DNA of 64,000 bases from positions 45,791 to 109,790 of the forward strand of contig JBPOHT010000020.1 in NCBI GenBank assembly GCA_052035235.1, in the 5' to 3' direction. Made by a program: the position numbers and the translations under genes. The notes beneath the pieces were generated by a model. That model was not told where the DNA came from and did not search any database. It saw only the letters and a program-made list of their open reading frames with translations. This DNA is from Solimonas_A sp052035235. Lineage in GTDB: Bacteria; Pseudomonadota; Gammaproteobacteria; Nevskiales; Nevskiaceae. Below, in pieces: positions 8,070 to 17,400 of the stretch (its first letter is position 1; each line of letters starts with the position of its first letter).

Positions 8070-9752
8070 TTACTTGCCGTCGCGCCCCTGCACCGTACCC
8101 GCCCCCACCGCACGCGGATCGGCCGCCGCATCCAGCTTGTTCGTCCTGGGGTCCCAGCTCACCAGCTGCAGGTTGCCGTAGCTGCCCGGCAACAGGTTGA
8201 GGCTGTCCGGCCCCAGCTGCTTCAGCGTGTGCCCCATCCGCTTGAGCTCCGCCTGCTGCGCCTCCGGCAGCGCGCCGGGCTCGAACTGCACCACGTCCGG
8301 CAGGTACTGGTGGTGGTAGCGCGGCAGCGCCGCGATCTGCGCCGCCGGCAGGCCGTCGATCCAGCCGAGGATGCCCAGCGCCACCATGGTGATGATGCGG
8401 CTGCCGCCGGGGGTGCCGATCACCAGCGCGCCGCGCGGCCCCTCGACGAAGGTCGGCGTCATCGATGACAGCGGGCGCTTGCCCGGCGCGATGCGGTTGG
8501 GCACCGAACCGATCAGGCCGTAGGCATTGCTGGCCGCGGTGGCAGCCGAGAAATCATCCATCTCGTCGTTGAGGAACAGCCCCGTGCCGGGCACCACGAA
8601 GCCGGAGCCGAACGGCAGGTTGATCGACAGCGTCGCCGCCGCGCGGTTGCCCTCGCGGTCGATCACCGAGATATGCGTGGTATTGCCGCCCTCCGGCGAG
8701 ACCGGCAGCGTCGCACTGGGGGTGGCGCGGTCCTTCCGGATGCTGGACGCCATCTGCAGCGCATGGTCGCGCGAGCTCAGGCGCCCTACCGGGATATCGA
8801 CGAAGTCCGGATCACCCAGGTAACTGGCGCGGTCACGGTAGGCGCGGCGCATGGCCTCGATCATCAGGTGACGCGAGGCGGTGGAGCCGTCGTTCTTCCA
8901 GCCCAGGGCCTCGAGCTGCTGGAATATCTGCGCCAGGCCGATGCCGCCCGCCGAGGGCGGCGGCGCCGTGACGATGCGGTACTCGCGGAACCAGGTCACC
9001 AGCGGCGCGCGTTCCACCACGCGATAACGCCGCAGGTCCTCCTCGCTCCAGATGCCGCCGGCCGCGCGCACACCGGCCACCAGCTTCTTCGCCACCTCGC
9101 CCTCGTAGAAGCCCGCCATTCCATCTTTCGCCAGCGCCTTGAGCACGCGAGCCAGGTCGGGCTGGCGCAGCGTGTCGCCGGCCTGCAACGGCTTGCCGCC
9201 GGGCGTCAGGATGTCGCGGGCACCCGGGGACAGGCGCGACAGGTTGCCCTGGATCGTGGCCGCCAGCTTGGCGTCCACCGGGAAACCTTCCGCCGCATAG
9301 CGGATCGCCGGCGCCAGCACCCGCTCCAGCGGCAGGCGCCCGTAGGTGTCGGCGATATGCACCAGCGCCGCCGGCTCGCCGGGGATGCCGGCACCCAGCG
9401 CGCCGTCGCGCGAGCGCGCGTCCACCGCCTTGCCGTCCGCCGACTGGAACATGGTCTCGGTAGCCGCCGCTGGCGCCGTCTCGCGCCCATCGACAAAGGT
9501 CTCGCCGCCGTCCTCCTCGCGGTGCAGCAGCCAGAAACCGCCGCCACCCAGGCCCGAGCCGGTGGGCTCGGTCACCGCGATGGCGGCGCTGGCCGCCACC
9601 ACCGCGTCGAAGGCATTGCCGCCATCGCGCAGCACTTCCAGGCAGGCCTCGGTGGCCAGCGGATGGGCCGTGGCACAGGCGTCGCCCGGCAGTTCCGCCG
9701 CGCGGGCCGGCAGGACGAGACAGCAGAGCAGCAGCAGAGAGGCGCGTTTCAT
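8070..9752 (-). CDS. ggt: Gamma-glutamyltransferase
   Basis: The 560-residue precursor starts with a cleavable signal peptide (MKRASLLLLCCLVLPARA), placing it in the periplasm. GGT precursors self-cleave before a threonine; here NTTHISVID puts the catalytic Thr near residue 358, with the GSGLGGGGFWLL and GTPGGSRI motifs in their expected places. It hydrolyses or transfers the gamma-glutamyl group of glutathione. The ATG at 9752 overlaps the stop of the ferredoxin gene by four bases; the frame is open further upstream, but the signal peptide fixes this start. The order coaD, ferredoxin, ggt is also known in Pseudomonas. Confidence 0.95.
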   Translation of the reverse strand: MKRASLLLLCCLVLPARAAELPGDACATAHPLATEACLEVLRDGGNAFDAVVAASAAIAVTEPTGSGLGGGGFWLLHREEDGGETFVDGRETAPAAATETMFQSADGKAVDARSRDGALGAGIPGEPAALVHIADTYGRLPLERVLAPAIRYAAEGFPVDAKLAATIQGNLSRLSPGARDILTPGGKPLQAGDTLRQPDLARVLKALAKDGMAGFYEGEVAKKLVAGVRAAGGIWSEEDLRRYRVVERAPLVTWFREYRIVTAPPPSAGGIGLAQIFQQLEALGWKNDGSTASRHLMIEAMRRAYRDRASYLGDPDFVDIPVGRLSSRDHALQMASSIRKDRATPSATLPVSPEGGNTTHISVIDREGNRAAATLSINLPFGSGFVVPGTGLFLNDEMDDFSAATAASNAYGLIGSVPNRIAPGKRPLSSMTPTFVEGPRGALVIGTPGGSRIITMVALGILGWIDGLPAAQIAALPRYHHQYLPDVVQFEPGALPEAQQAELKRMGHTLKQLGPDSLNLLPGSYGNLQLVSWDPRTNKLDAAADPRAVGAGTVQGRDGK

Positions 9753-10003
9753 GAGACCAGGCGGATGAGCTTGTGGTACTTCGCCGTCAGTTGCTCCGGC
9801 GTCTCGACGTGATCGGGGTCCAGCGGGATGCAGGCTACCGGGCAGACCAGCTGGCACTGCGGGGCATCGTGGTGCCCCACGCACTCGGTGCACAGCGCGG
9901 GGTCGATCTCATAGATCTCCACGCCCTGCGAGATCGCCTGGTTCGGGCACACCGGCTCGCAGACGTCGCAGTTGATGCACTCGTGGGTGATCTTGAGGGC
10001 CAT
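9749..10003 (-). CDS. YfhL-type 4Fe-4S dicluster ferredoxin
   Basis: The 84-residue protein has two iron-sulfur cluster motifs, CINCDVCEPVCPN and CTECVGHHDAPQCQLVCP, the second with the stretched spacing typical of the YfhL/Fdx (Allochromatium-type) group. It is a cytoplasmic low-potential electron carrier whose partners are unknown. The ATG at 10003 and the length match the family. It is coupled by a four-base overlap to ggt. Confidence 0.93.
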   Translation of the reverse strand: MALKITHECINCDVCEPVCPNQAISQGVEIYEIDPALCTECVGHHDAPQCQLVCPVACIPLDPDHVETPEQLTAKYHKLIRLVS

Positions 10004-10065
10004 ACGGGTATTTTACCCCTCTCGGGGCAGGGAAGTTCCCACCCGGGTTCCTTGCCTTGCGGCCA

Positions 10066-10089
10066 CCCCTCCCCCGCAAGGGGAGAGGG
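10066..10089. repeat. REP-like palindrome CCCTCCCCC/GGGGAGAGGG
   Basis: One member of a family of CCCTCTCCC-N-GGGAGAGGG hairpins that recurs about ten times between genes in this window, including 10472, 25349, 25444, 34253, 34392, 54099, 54641, 63298 and 63705. It sits directly next to the large repeat copy A. Confidence 0.7.
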
Positions 10090-10103
10090 AAGCATCGGCT
10101 TTG

Positions 10104-10413
10104 TCTTGGATGGCTTGTGCGCTTGAATGAGCGCAGCGAATGCTTTTGATGTTCGGGCCCCTTCCAGAAGCGCCCGCCTGGTGGTCGGGCGCAGGGTCGA
10201 GCCGGACAGGATGTCCGGCCGAGGGCCCTCAGGCCAGGGATGGCCTGTGGGCCCGACCCGTCGCGACCGACCGCCAGGCGGGTTGCCCCGCCTAAGCGGG
10301 GCCGCGGATGGAGGGTGTGCTTTCTTTTGGTTACTTTTCTTTGCACAAGCAAAGAAAAGTAACTCGCCCTTAGGCGAAATAACCCATCAGAGAGCAGCAA
10401 AGCCTGAGCGGTC
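10104..10413 (+). repeat. Large structured dispersed repeat, copy A
   Basis: About 310 bases are closely similar to 63382-63690 on the opposite strand. It contains the palindrome CCGGACAGGATGTCCGG, GC-rich stems (CCCCGCCTAAGCGGGG) and, near the 3' end, a perfect 15-bp hairpin GTTACTTTTCTTTGC/ACAA/GCAAAGAAAAGTAAC at 10330-10363. Both copies could encode a similar peptide (SGRGPSGQGWPVGPTRR and so on), but no start site or codon bias supports translation. Together with flanking REP-like hairpins it fills the 500-base gap between the ferredoxin gene and coaD. Confidence 0.85.
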
Positions 10414-10471
10414 TAGGACCGCTACCACTGAACACCTTCAGAAGGTTTCATAGGTAGCCCCCTCTCCCCAA

Positions 10472-10494
10472 CCCTCTCCCGCAAGGGGAGAGGG
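10472..10494. repeat. REP-like palindrome
   Basis: CCCTCTCCC (10472-10480), loop GCAA, GGGGAGAGGG. It lies just past the stop codon of coaD and may act as its transcript end. Confidence 0.65.
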
Positions 10495-10505
10495 AGATGA
10501 CGCTG

Positions 10506-11000
10506 TTACTTCTTTCCGTCTCTGCCGAATCGCTGCAACAACACCGGCACCACCGCCTTCGGCACCAGCTTCTCCACCGGCGCACCCAACCCCGCCAGCT
10601 CACGCACCAGCGACGACGACAGGTGCGCATACTCCGGCGAAGGCGCCAGTAGTACCGTGTCGAGATTGGCGTAGAGATCGCGGTTCATCACCGCCATCTG
10701 CTTTTCGTACTCCACGTCGCCCACCGTGCGCACACCGCGCACCAGCACCGTCACGCCATTCTCGCGTGCAAAATCCACCACCAGGCCGCTGAAGGACTTC
10801 ACTTCCACGTTGGGCAGGTCGTGGACCACCTCGCGGATCAGCGCCACGCGTTCCTCGGGGCTGAACTTGGGGTTCTTGGCGATGTTGTAGCCCACCGCGA
10901 CGATCAGCTTCGGGAACATCTTCGAAGCGCGCGTGATGATGTCGAGATGACCCAGGGTGATCGGATCGAAGGTGCCGCTATAGGCCGCGATGACGGACAT
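10506..11000 (-). CDS. coaD: Phosphopantetheine adenylyltransferase
   Basis: The 164-residue nucleotidyltransferase catalyses the fourth step of coenzyme A synthesis, transferring AMP to 4'-phosphopantetheine. The family motifs are SGTFDPITLGHLD (T/HxGH nucleotide site), LVRGVRTVGDVEYE, and SPEYAHLSSSLVRE. The ATG at 11000 gives the standard MSVIAAYSGTF start and follows AAGGAAG at a suitable distance. It faces the same way as rsmD, its usual neighbour in Gammaproteobacteria. Confidence 0.97.
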   Translation of the reverse strand: MSVIAAYSGTFDPITLGHLDIITRASKMFPKLIVAVGYNIAKNPKFSPEERVALIREVVHDLPNVEVKSFSGLVVDFARENGVTVLVRGVRTVGDVEYEKQMAVMNRDLYANLDTVLLAPSPEYAHLSSSLVRELAGLGAPVEKLVPKAVVPVLLQRFGRDGKK

Positions 11001-11080
11001 GTGCTTCCTTGGTGGGGCCATCCGTGAGGCTGTGTTCCGCTCCGGTCATCCATGACCGGGCGCGCGGCGCGCGCAAAGGT

Positions 11081-11656
11081 TTACTTGGGGGGATGCTGGT
11101 ACCGCGCCAGGCCGAAGCATACCTGACCGGCCTGCTTCTCCCGCAGCAACTCGTAACCCGGCGGCAGCGTCAGCGGCTTGCCCGCAGGCCACTCCAGGTA
11201 GATGCGGTTCTGGTCCGGCACCAGCACGCGCGGCAGCTCCTGCAGCGCGCGATCCAGCAGCGGGCTGGCATAGGGCGGATCGAGGAACACCACGTGATAG
11301 CGGTGCCAGCTCTGGTCGAGGAAGTAGACCGCGTCCATGCCGGTGACGTCCCAGCTCGTGGTCGGTGCCTTGAAGTGCAGCAGGGCGGCCTTGATCATCG
11401 TGGCCTGGCGGTTGCCGTTCTCCACGAAGGTGCAATGCGTGGCCCCGCGCGACAGCGCCTCCAGGCCCATGGCGCCACTGCCGGCAAACAAGTCCAGGCA
11501 GCGGGTGCCGTGGATGGTGGGAGCCAGCCAGTCGAACACCGTCTGGCGCACGCGGTCCGGCGTGGGCCGGGCGCCGCTGTCGCCGTCGAACTCGACGATA
11601 CGGCTGCGCCACTCCCCACCGATGATCCGCAGTTTCCCTGGAGGCCTCTTTGCCAT
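11081..11656 (-). CDS. rsmD: 16S rRNA (guanine(966)-N2)-methyltransferase
   Basis: The 191-residue Rossmann-fold methyltransferase shows the S-adenosylmethionine motif LDLFAGSGAMGLEALSRGA and the catalytic VFLDPPY motif. It methylates G966 of 16S rRNA during small-subunit assembly. The start is taken at the ATG of MAKRPPGKLRIIGG; a TTG three codons upstream is possible. The usual upstream partner order (rsmD-coaD) is kept. Confidence 0.95.
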   Translation of the reverse strand: MAKRPPGKLRIIGGEWRSRIVEFDGDSGARPTPDRVRQTVFDWLAPTIHGTRCLDLFAGSGAMGLEALSRGATHCTFVENGNRQATMIKAALLHFKAPTTSWDVTGMDAVYFLDQSWHRYHVVFLDPPYASPLLDRALQELPRVLVPDQNRIYLEWPAGKPLTLPPGYELLREKQAGQVCFGLARYQHPPK

Positions 11657-11698
11657 GGATCGCAATTAATCAAGAACCGCGGGCGCGGTCAACCGCCT

Positions 11699-12160
11699 TC
11701 AGTCGGGCAGCACGCCGTAGCGGTCGCGCAGCCGTGCATGGCGATGCTCGAAAACACGCCGGGCCAGCGCGGCGGCCAGCCCTCCGGGCAAAGGCAGCCG
11801 CGGCTGGAATTCAAGCTCGTCGGTAACGATGCAACCCTTGCCCTGCTCGATGATGCGGCGGCGGTGGATCCACACGCGCTGCACCCAGGACGTGGAGCGC
11901 TCGTCAAAGCCGTTGTCGTACAGCGCCTCGAAGGTCAGCGCATGGCGGTCCACCGGGATCACGCCGCCCAGCAGCAGCCAGCTCTGGAACAGCGTCTGCT
12001 TCAGCGGTGCCTGCTGCAGGTCGAAGTTCTCGGCCTCGCGCGGGTAGCTCATGCGCACCAGCGGCATCAGCTCGGCGTTGACGCCGCGCATGGTCAGCGC
12101 CTCGGACAATACATCCTGCGCCGGCGCCGCCAGCCGGCTCTCGAAGCGCAGGTGGATCAT
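11699..12160 (-). CDS. SRPBCC-like (polyketide cyclase/START superfamily) protein
   Basis: This 153-residue protein starts MIHLRFESRLAAPAQDVLSEALTMRGVNAEL, the typical beginning of START-fold ligand-binding proteins. A WLLLGGVIPVD segment and the C-terminal helix FEHRHARLRDRYG also fit. No catalytic residues can be named and the ligand is unknown. The ATG overlaps the tldD stop by four bases, so it is co-translated with tldD; no link to TldD function is established. Confidence 0.7.
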   Translation of the reverse strand: MIHLRFESRLAAPAQDVLSEALTMRGVNAELMPLVRMSYPREAENFDLQQAPLKQTLFQSWLLLGGVIPVDRHALTFEALYDNGFDERSTSWVQRVWIHRRRIIEQGKGCIVTDELEFQPRLPLPGGLAAALARRVFEHRHARLRDRYGVLPD

Positions 12161-13605
12161 CCCTGGGTACCGCCAACCGTCAGGCCGTCGATCTTCAGCG
12201 TCGGCTGGCCTACGCCCACCGGCACGCTCTGGCCGTCCTTGCCGCAGATGCCGACGCCGGTATCCAGCTTCAGGTCATGGCCGACCATGCTGACGCGCGT
12301 CAGCGCTTCCGGGCCGTTGCCGATCAGCGTGGCGCCCTTCACCGGGCGCGTCACGCGACCGTCCTCGATCAGGTAGGCCTCGTTGGCCGAGAACACGAAG
12401 TTGCCGGAGGTGATGTCCACCTGGCCGCCCCCGAAGTTCACGGCGTAGATGCCCTTCTTCACCGAGGCGATGATCTCCTGCGGATCGTGCGGGCCGGGCA
12501 GCATGTAGGTGTTGGTCATGCGTGGCATCGGCAGCGCCGCATAGGACTCGCGGCGGCCGTTGCCGGTGGGGCGCACGCCGGTCAGGCGCGCGTTGAGCTT
12601 GTCATGGATGTAGCCGCGCAGGATGCCGTTCTCGATCAGCGTGGTGCACTGGGTCTGCGTGCCCTCGTCGTCCACGCTCAGCGAACCGCGGCGGTTCAGC
12701 AGCGTGCCGTCGTCGACGATGGTGCAGAGCTCGGAGGCCACCTTCTGGCCGATGCGGCCGGAGAAGGCCGAGGTGCCCTTGCGGTTGAAGTCGCCTTCCA
12801 GGCCATGGCCCACCGCCTCGTGCAGCAGCACGCCCGGCCAGCCGGGGCCGAGCACCACGGTCATGGTGCCGGCCGGGGCCGGCACGGCGTCGAGCTGCAC
12901 CAGGGCCTGGCGCACGGCCTGCAGCGCCAGCGTCTCGGGCTGGTCGCCGCCCAGGAACTCGGCAATGGTGCCTCGCCCACCGGCGCCGGCATGGGCCTGC
13001 TCGCGACGGCCGTTGTGTTCCACGATGACGCTGACGTCCATGCGCACCAGCGGGCGCACGTCGCCGGCCAGGGTACCGTCGGTGGCGGCGATCAGCACCG
13101 CCTCGAAGTTCACCGCCAGGTTGACGTTGACCTGCTGCACGCGGCTGTCGGCGGCGCGCGCCGCGGCATCGGCGCGGCGCAACAGCGCCAGCTTCTCCGG
13201 CGTGGCCATCGACTGGATCGGGTTGATGGCCGGGTACAGCGGCTTGGGCTCCGCGCGGCGCGCAAAGGCCTGCACGGCGCCCTGCTGGCCCTGGCGCACG
13301 ATGGCGCCAGCCGCACCGGCGGCATCGCTCAGCGCTTCCAAGCGCAGCTCGTCGGAATAGGCCAGGCCCTGCTTGTCGCCAGCCACGGCGCGCACACCCA
13401 CACCCTGCTCCACGTGGTGCGAGCCGCTCTTGATGATGCCGTCCTCCAGCGACCAGGCTTCGGTCAGCGAGTGCTGGAAGTAGAGATCCGCCTCCTCGAT
13501 ACCGGGCTTCATCAGGCCGTCGAGCAGGCGCGACAGCGCGGTGTCGTCGATGCCGGTGGGCTCGAGCAGGGTCTGGCGGGCAACTGCAATCGGTGTGTCG
13601 TTCAT
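12157..13605 (-). CDS. tldD: Metalloprotease TldD
   Basis: The 482-residue protein belongs to the PmbA/TldD family. With PmbA (TldE), TldD forms a cytoplasmic heterodimeric zinc protease that trims modified peptides such as microcins and degrades CcdA. The metal site is the HEAVGHGLEGDF motif (HExxxH), and the C-terminal cysteine-containing GVGICGKDGQSVPVGVGQPT is conserved. No pmbA gene is present in the window. It is followed by the overlapping SRPBCC gene and preceded 13 bases away by a nitrilase-family gene. Confidence 0.96.
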   Translation of the reverse strand: MNDTPIAVARQTLLEPTGIDDTALSRLLDGLMKPGIEEADLYFQHSLTEAWSLEDGIIKSGSHHVEQGVGVRAVAGDKQGLAYSDELRLEALSDAAGAAGAIVRQGQQGAVQAFARRAEPKPLYPAINPIQSMATPEKLALLRRADAAARAADSRVQQVNVNLAVNFEAVLIAATDGTLAGDVRPLVRMDVSVIVEHNGRREQAHAGAGGRGTIAEFLGGDQPETLALQAVRQALVQLDAVPAPAGTMTVVLGPGWPGVLLHEAVGHGLEGDFNRKGTSAFSGRIGQKVASELCTIVDDGTLLNRRGSLSVDDEGTQTQCTTLIENGILRGYIHDKLNARLTGVRPTGNGRRESYAALPMPRMTNTYMLPGPHDPQEIIASVKKGIYAVNFGGGQVDITSGNFVFSANEAYLIEDGRVTRPVKGATLIGNGPEALTRVSMVGHDLKLDTGVGICGKDGQSVPVGVGQPTLKIDGLTVGGTQG

Positions 13606-13618
13606 GGTCCTGATGGTC

Positions 13619-14437
13619 TCACGCGAGCCGGCGGTGCGACAGCACGGGGAAATCCTGACGCAGCTTCGCCTGCGCCGCACGGTCGGGGCGTGCCAGCACC
13701 ACGCCGGCACCTTCGGCCTGGCAGGCCAGCACCTCGCCCCAAGGTCCGACGATCATGCTGTGACCCCAGGTACGGCGGCCGCCGGCATGTTCGCCCCACT
13801 GGTTGGACGCCACGACGACGCACTGGTTCTCGATGGCGCGGGCACGGAGCAAGGTTTCCCAGTGCGCCTCACCGGTTTTCGCCGTGAAAGCCGAGGGCAC
13901 GCAGAGGATTTCGGCCCCGTCGGCGGCCAGGCGGCGATACAGCTCGGGGAAGCGCAGGTCGTAGCAGACCGACAGGCCGACCCCGCCGCCCGCCGTCTGC
14001 GCCACCACCGTGTCGGGATCGCCCGGGCGGATGCTGTTGGACTCGCGATAGCTCTCGCCGCCGGGCACTTCCACGTCGAACAGGTGGATCTTGTCGTAGC
14101 GCGTCGACAGGCTGCCGTCCGCGGCATAGACCGGGTTGGCCGCCAGTACGCGGTTCGGGTCCTGCGGCACCGCCTGGGGAATGGTGCCGGCCACCACCCA
14201 CAGCCCCAGCTCGCGCGAGATCGCCGAGAGGAAGTCGTGGATCGGCCCCTGCCCCGGCACCTCGGCATGCGCCAGCTTGTCGCGCTCACGCGCACCCATG
14301 AAGGCAAAATTCTCCGGCAGCACCGCCAGCCAGGCGCCCTGGCGCGCGGCTTCGCGCAGCAGCTGGCCGGCGGCCTCCAGGTTGTCCGGCAGGCGGTCGG
14401 AGCTGTTCATCTGGATCGCTGCGATAGCCGGATTCAT
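13619..14437 (-). CDS. Carbon-nitrogen hydrolase (Nit/omega-amidase-like)
   Basis: The 272-residue protein has the nitrilase-superfamily triad: Glu in LPENFAF, Lys in YDKIHLFDV and Cys in SVCYDLRFPEL. The sequence fits the Nit1/Nit2 branch that hydrolyses deaminated glutathione or alpha-keto acid amides. It lies between yhdP and tldD, an arrangement shared with Pseudomonas. The precise amide substrate cannot be read from the sequence; metabolite repair is the likeliest role. Confidence 0.9.
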   Translation of the reverse strand: MNPAIAAIQMNSSDRLPDNLEAAGQLLREAARQGAWLAVLPENFAFMGARERDKLAHAEVPGQGPIHDFLSAISRELGLWVVAGTIPQAVPQDPNRVLAANPVYAADGSLSTRYDKIHLFDVEVPGGESYRESNSIRPGDPDTVVAQTAGGGVGLSVCYDLRFPELYRRLAADGAEILCVPSAFTAKTGEAHWETLLRARAIENQCVVVASNQWGEHAGGRRTWGHSMIVGPWGEVLACQAEGAGVVLARPDRAAQAKLRQDFPVLSHRRLA

Positions 14438-14450
14438 GTGCGTCTCCGCT

Positions 14451-17400
14451 TCAGTTTCCGCGCTCGACGCGCGGGTTGTCCCAACCGCCGGTCACACGGT
14501 AGCTGAGCTGGGTGACCTGGTCGATCGGCTTGTCCAGCACCTGCTGCGCCAGCAGCACCAGCGCGCCCACCGCCGGGCCGCCAAGCAGGGCTGCTCCCAA
14601 GGTCACGCCGGAGGACACATCGGGATAAACCTTCACGGTCTGGTCGAAATCGCGCGCCACCAGGCCGATGCGCCCGCGCATCTCCATGCGCAGCGAGGTG
14701 CTGCTGATCTCCATGTCGCTGGTGCGGGCCTGGCCCTCGCCGAGCTGGAAGCTGCCGCTGAGCTTGTCGAAGCCCAGGCCCGAGCTCACCACGTCGCGGA
14801 AATCCAGCATCAGGCGACGCGGGATGGCGTAGAGGTTGAGCAGGCCCAGCACGCGGCCGGCACCGGGCTCCACGGCCTTGAGCGCACCGTTCTCCACGTC
14901 CATGCGGACGCGGCCGCTGGCCTGCTGCCAGTCGAGTCGCGGCGCGGCATTCCAGCTGAGTTCGCCGGTGAAGCGGCTGGACTTGGCCGTCAGCGTCGGA
15001 TTGAAGCCCAGCGACTGCAGCACGGCGGCGGCGTCGGAACTGCCGAGCTCGAACTTGAGCGCGGCGGTGGAACCCGCGGCATTGCGCTGCCAGTTGCCGG
15101 TCGCCGTCAGGTCGAGCTTGCCGCCGGTGATCGACAGCGCATCCAGGCGCTGGCCCTCGGTGATGCGCGAGCTGCGCAACTGCAGGTGGCCCAACTCCTG
15201 GTCCGCGGCCATCAGGTGCTGCACATCGAGATCGAGCAGCGGCCACTGCCGCGGATCGCGCGCCGGTGCCGCCTCGCCCGCCGCCGCGGTGACCGGAGGC
15301 TGCGGCCGCGTCTGCACGCCCAGGCGCTTGAGACGGCCGGTCAGCAGGCCCGTACCGGCGCGGGCGTAGCGCAACTCGCCCTCGGCGGCATCGCCGCTGA
15401 GATCGGCACGCCAGCCTTCCGTCGAGGGGTTCCAGCGCAGGCGCATGCCGCCGAGAACGAAGTCGTCGAACATCCAGCGCTTGGCGGACAGGTCGACCTC
15501 ACGCAGGTTCAGGCCGTCCGGCGTGGCCGCGGCATTGCCGGGGGCGCTGGGCGGAAAGAGGATCGTCGCCCAGGGGCCGGCGTCGAGTTCCGGCAGATCG
15601 CCGGTCACCACCATGCCGCGCCCATCCGCCGGCGGCGGCATGCCACCACCCAGCTTGAGCTGTGCGGCGCGAGGCTTCAGCGCCTGTCCTTCGCGGGCAT
15701 AGGCGATGTCCGCCCCCAGCCGCTGGCCATAGTCGAGACGGATGCGCATCGGCGCCGTGTCGGCTCCGAAGCTGAGGCGGATCGGCGAGCTCTCTGCCGC
15801 CGCCTTGCCCAGCGGCGCCGGCAGTTGCACCGCCGTGCCGCGCAGGTCGCTGGTCAGCACCAGTGCCGCGTCGGTGGCGTCCAGCGGCAGCTCCGCACGC
15901 CAGCGCGACTCACCGGAGAGCTTGCCGCGTACCAGGTCCGGGATGTAGTCGCTGATGCCGCCCGAGGGCTTGGGCGCGAACGGGAACTCCACCACCACTA
16001 CTCCAGCGGTCTTGGCGCGCGGCTCGATGTGCGCATCCAGCACCAGCTCGCCCAGGCGCGCGTCGAGCTGCTTCGACTCCACGCCATGGCCGGTGAAGCT
16101 CAGCTCGCCGCGGATATCATCGACCGGGTAGTCCAGGCCCTCGTAGAACAGTTGCACGCCATCCAGGCCCACGGTACCCGCCACTTCGGTGGCATCGACA
16201 TGGTGCAGCGGGATGTCCAGGCTCACGGCCACGCGCGCCGGCCCGGAGGCACGGGTGTGGTTGACCAGCCCAGCCAGCGGCTTGCGCAGCGGCGAGTTGC
16301 GCAGGAAGTCGTAGAAGCGCGCCGTCTCGCCGGCCACTTCGCCGTCGATGTGCAGCAGGCTGTCGTGGAAGTCCGCGATCCTGGCGCGGACGCTGCCGAT
16401 ACGGTTGCCGGCCAGCCGGCCCTTGTCGCCCTCGATCGTCAGGCCGTTACCGCGGAAAGCCAGGCGCGCATCGATGTCCGAGATCGCAGGCCAGTCCGGC
16501 GCAAAGGCCAGGTCGGCGCCGGTGACGTCGAGATCAAGCTTCCATTCGCCGGCACGGCCCTTGTCGAACGGGAAATCCGACAGCGCCCCACGGATCGCCA
16601 GGTCACCGCGCGGCACGCGTCCCTGCCGGATCGCCTGCTGCAGCCAGTCACGCAGGTGCTCGCCCCAGTGCACCGGCATGAAGGGCTTCAGCGCCACCGC
16701 ATTCTCGGCGCTGAAGCGCGCCGCCAGGTCGATCACCGGCGAAGCACCCTCCGCGTCCGGCAGCTGCAGTTCCAGGCGACCGCTGCCCTTGCTGCCGGCC
16801 AGGCGCCAGGCGAAGTCCGGTGCGCGCAGGATCCAGCCCGCGGCGGCGCGCTGCCATTGCAGTTCGGCGTTCAGGGCTTCGAAGGCCAGCGGTGCCTTGA
16901 ACTCGCGCGGCAGGCGCAGCTCCACCGGCGCTTCGGCCAGCTTCAGGCGGCCAGCGGCCTCGGTGGTGCTGAACTGGCCGCTGAGGCGGCGCAGGCCCAG
17001 CGCCGGATCACCGGCCAGGGCGATCTCGCGGAAATCCGACTTCAGCGAGTAGTGCAGCCCGTCTTCGGCTCGCCGCAGGCGCAGCACCAGGCCATCGAGC
17101 TCGCCGCTGAGTCCGGCGGCGCGGCGCAGCCCCGGCGAGGCATCGCGCAGATAGGCCAGCCAAGGCGTGAACTGGCCCAGCTGCAGGTCGTCGATGTCGG
17201 CGTCCAGCTCGTAGCCCTGCTGCTCCAGCGGGCGGTAGCGCAGGTGGCCACGCAGCATAGGCTGGTCGTCCTGCTCCAGGCGGTCGATATCCAGACGCCA
17301 GCCGCGATCCTCGGCGATGACGGTGGCCTGTGCGTCCAGCTCCTTGCCCTGCCAGGCTCGGCCGGCGCGCGCCACCACGAAGGCATCGCTCTCGGCGCGC

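Noticed and set aside
10127..10453. Possible small protein inside repeat copy A, with a similar one in copy B (63413-63667)
   Set aside because: The peptides are similar only because the DNA is repeated. Low-complexity Arg/Pro/Gly content, no ribosome-binding site, and paired changes in the hairpin favour a structured noncoding element.
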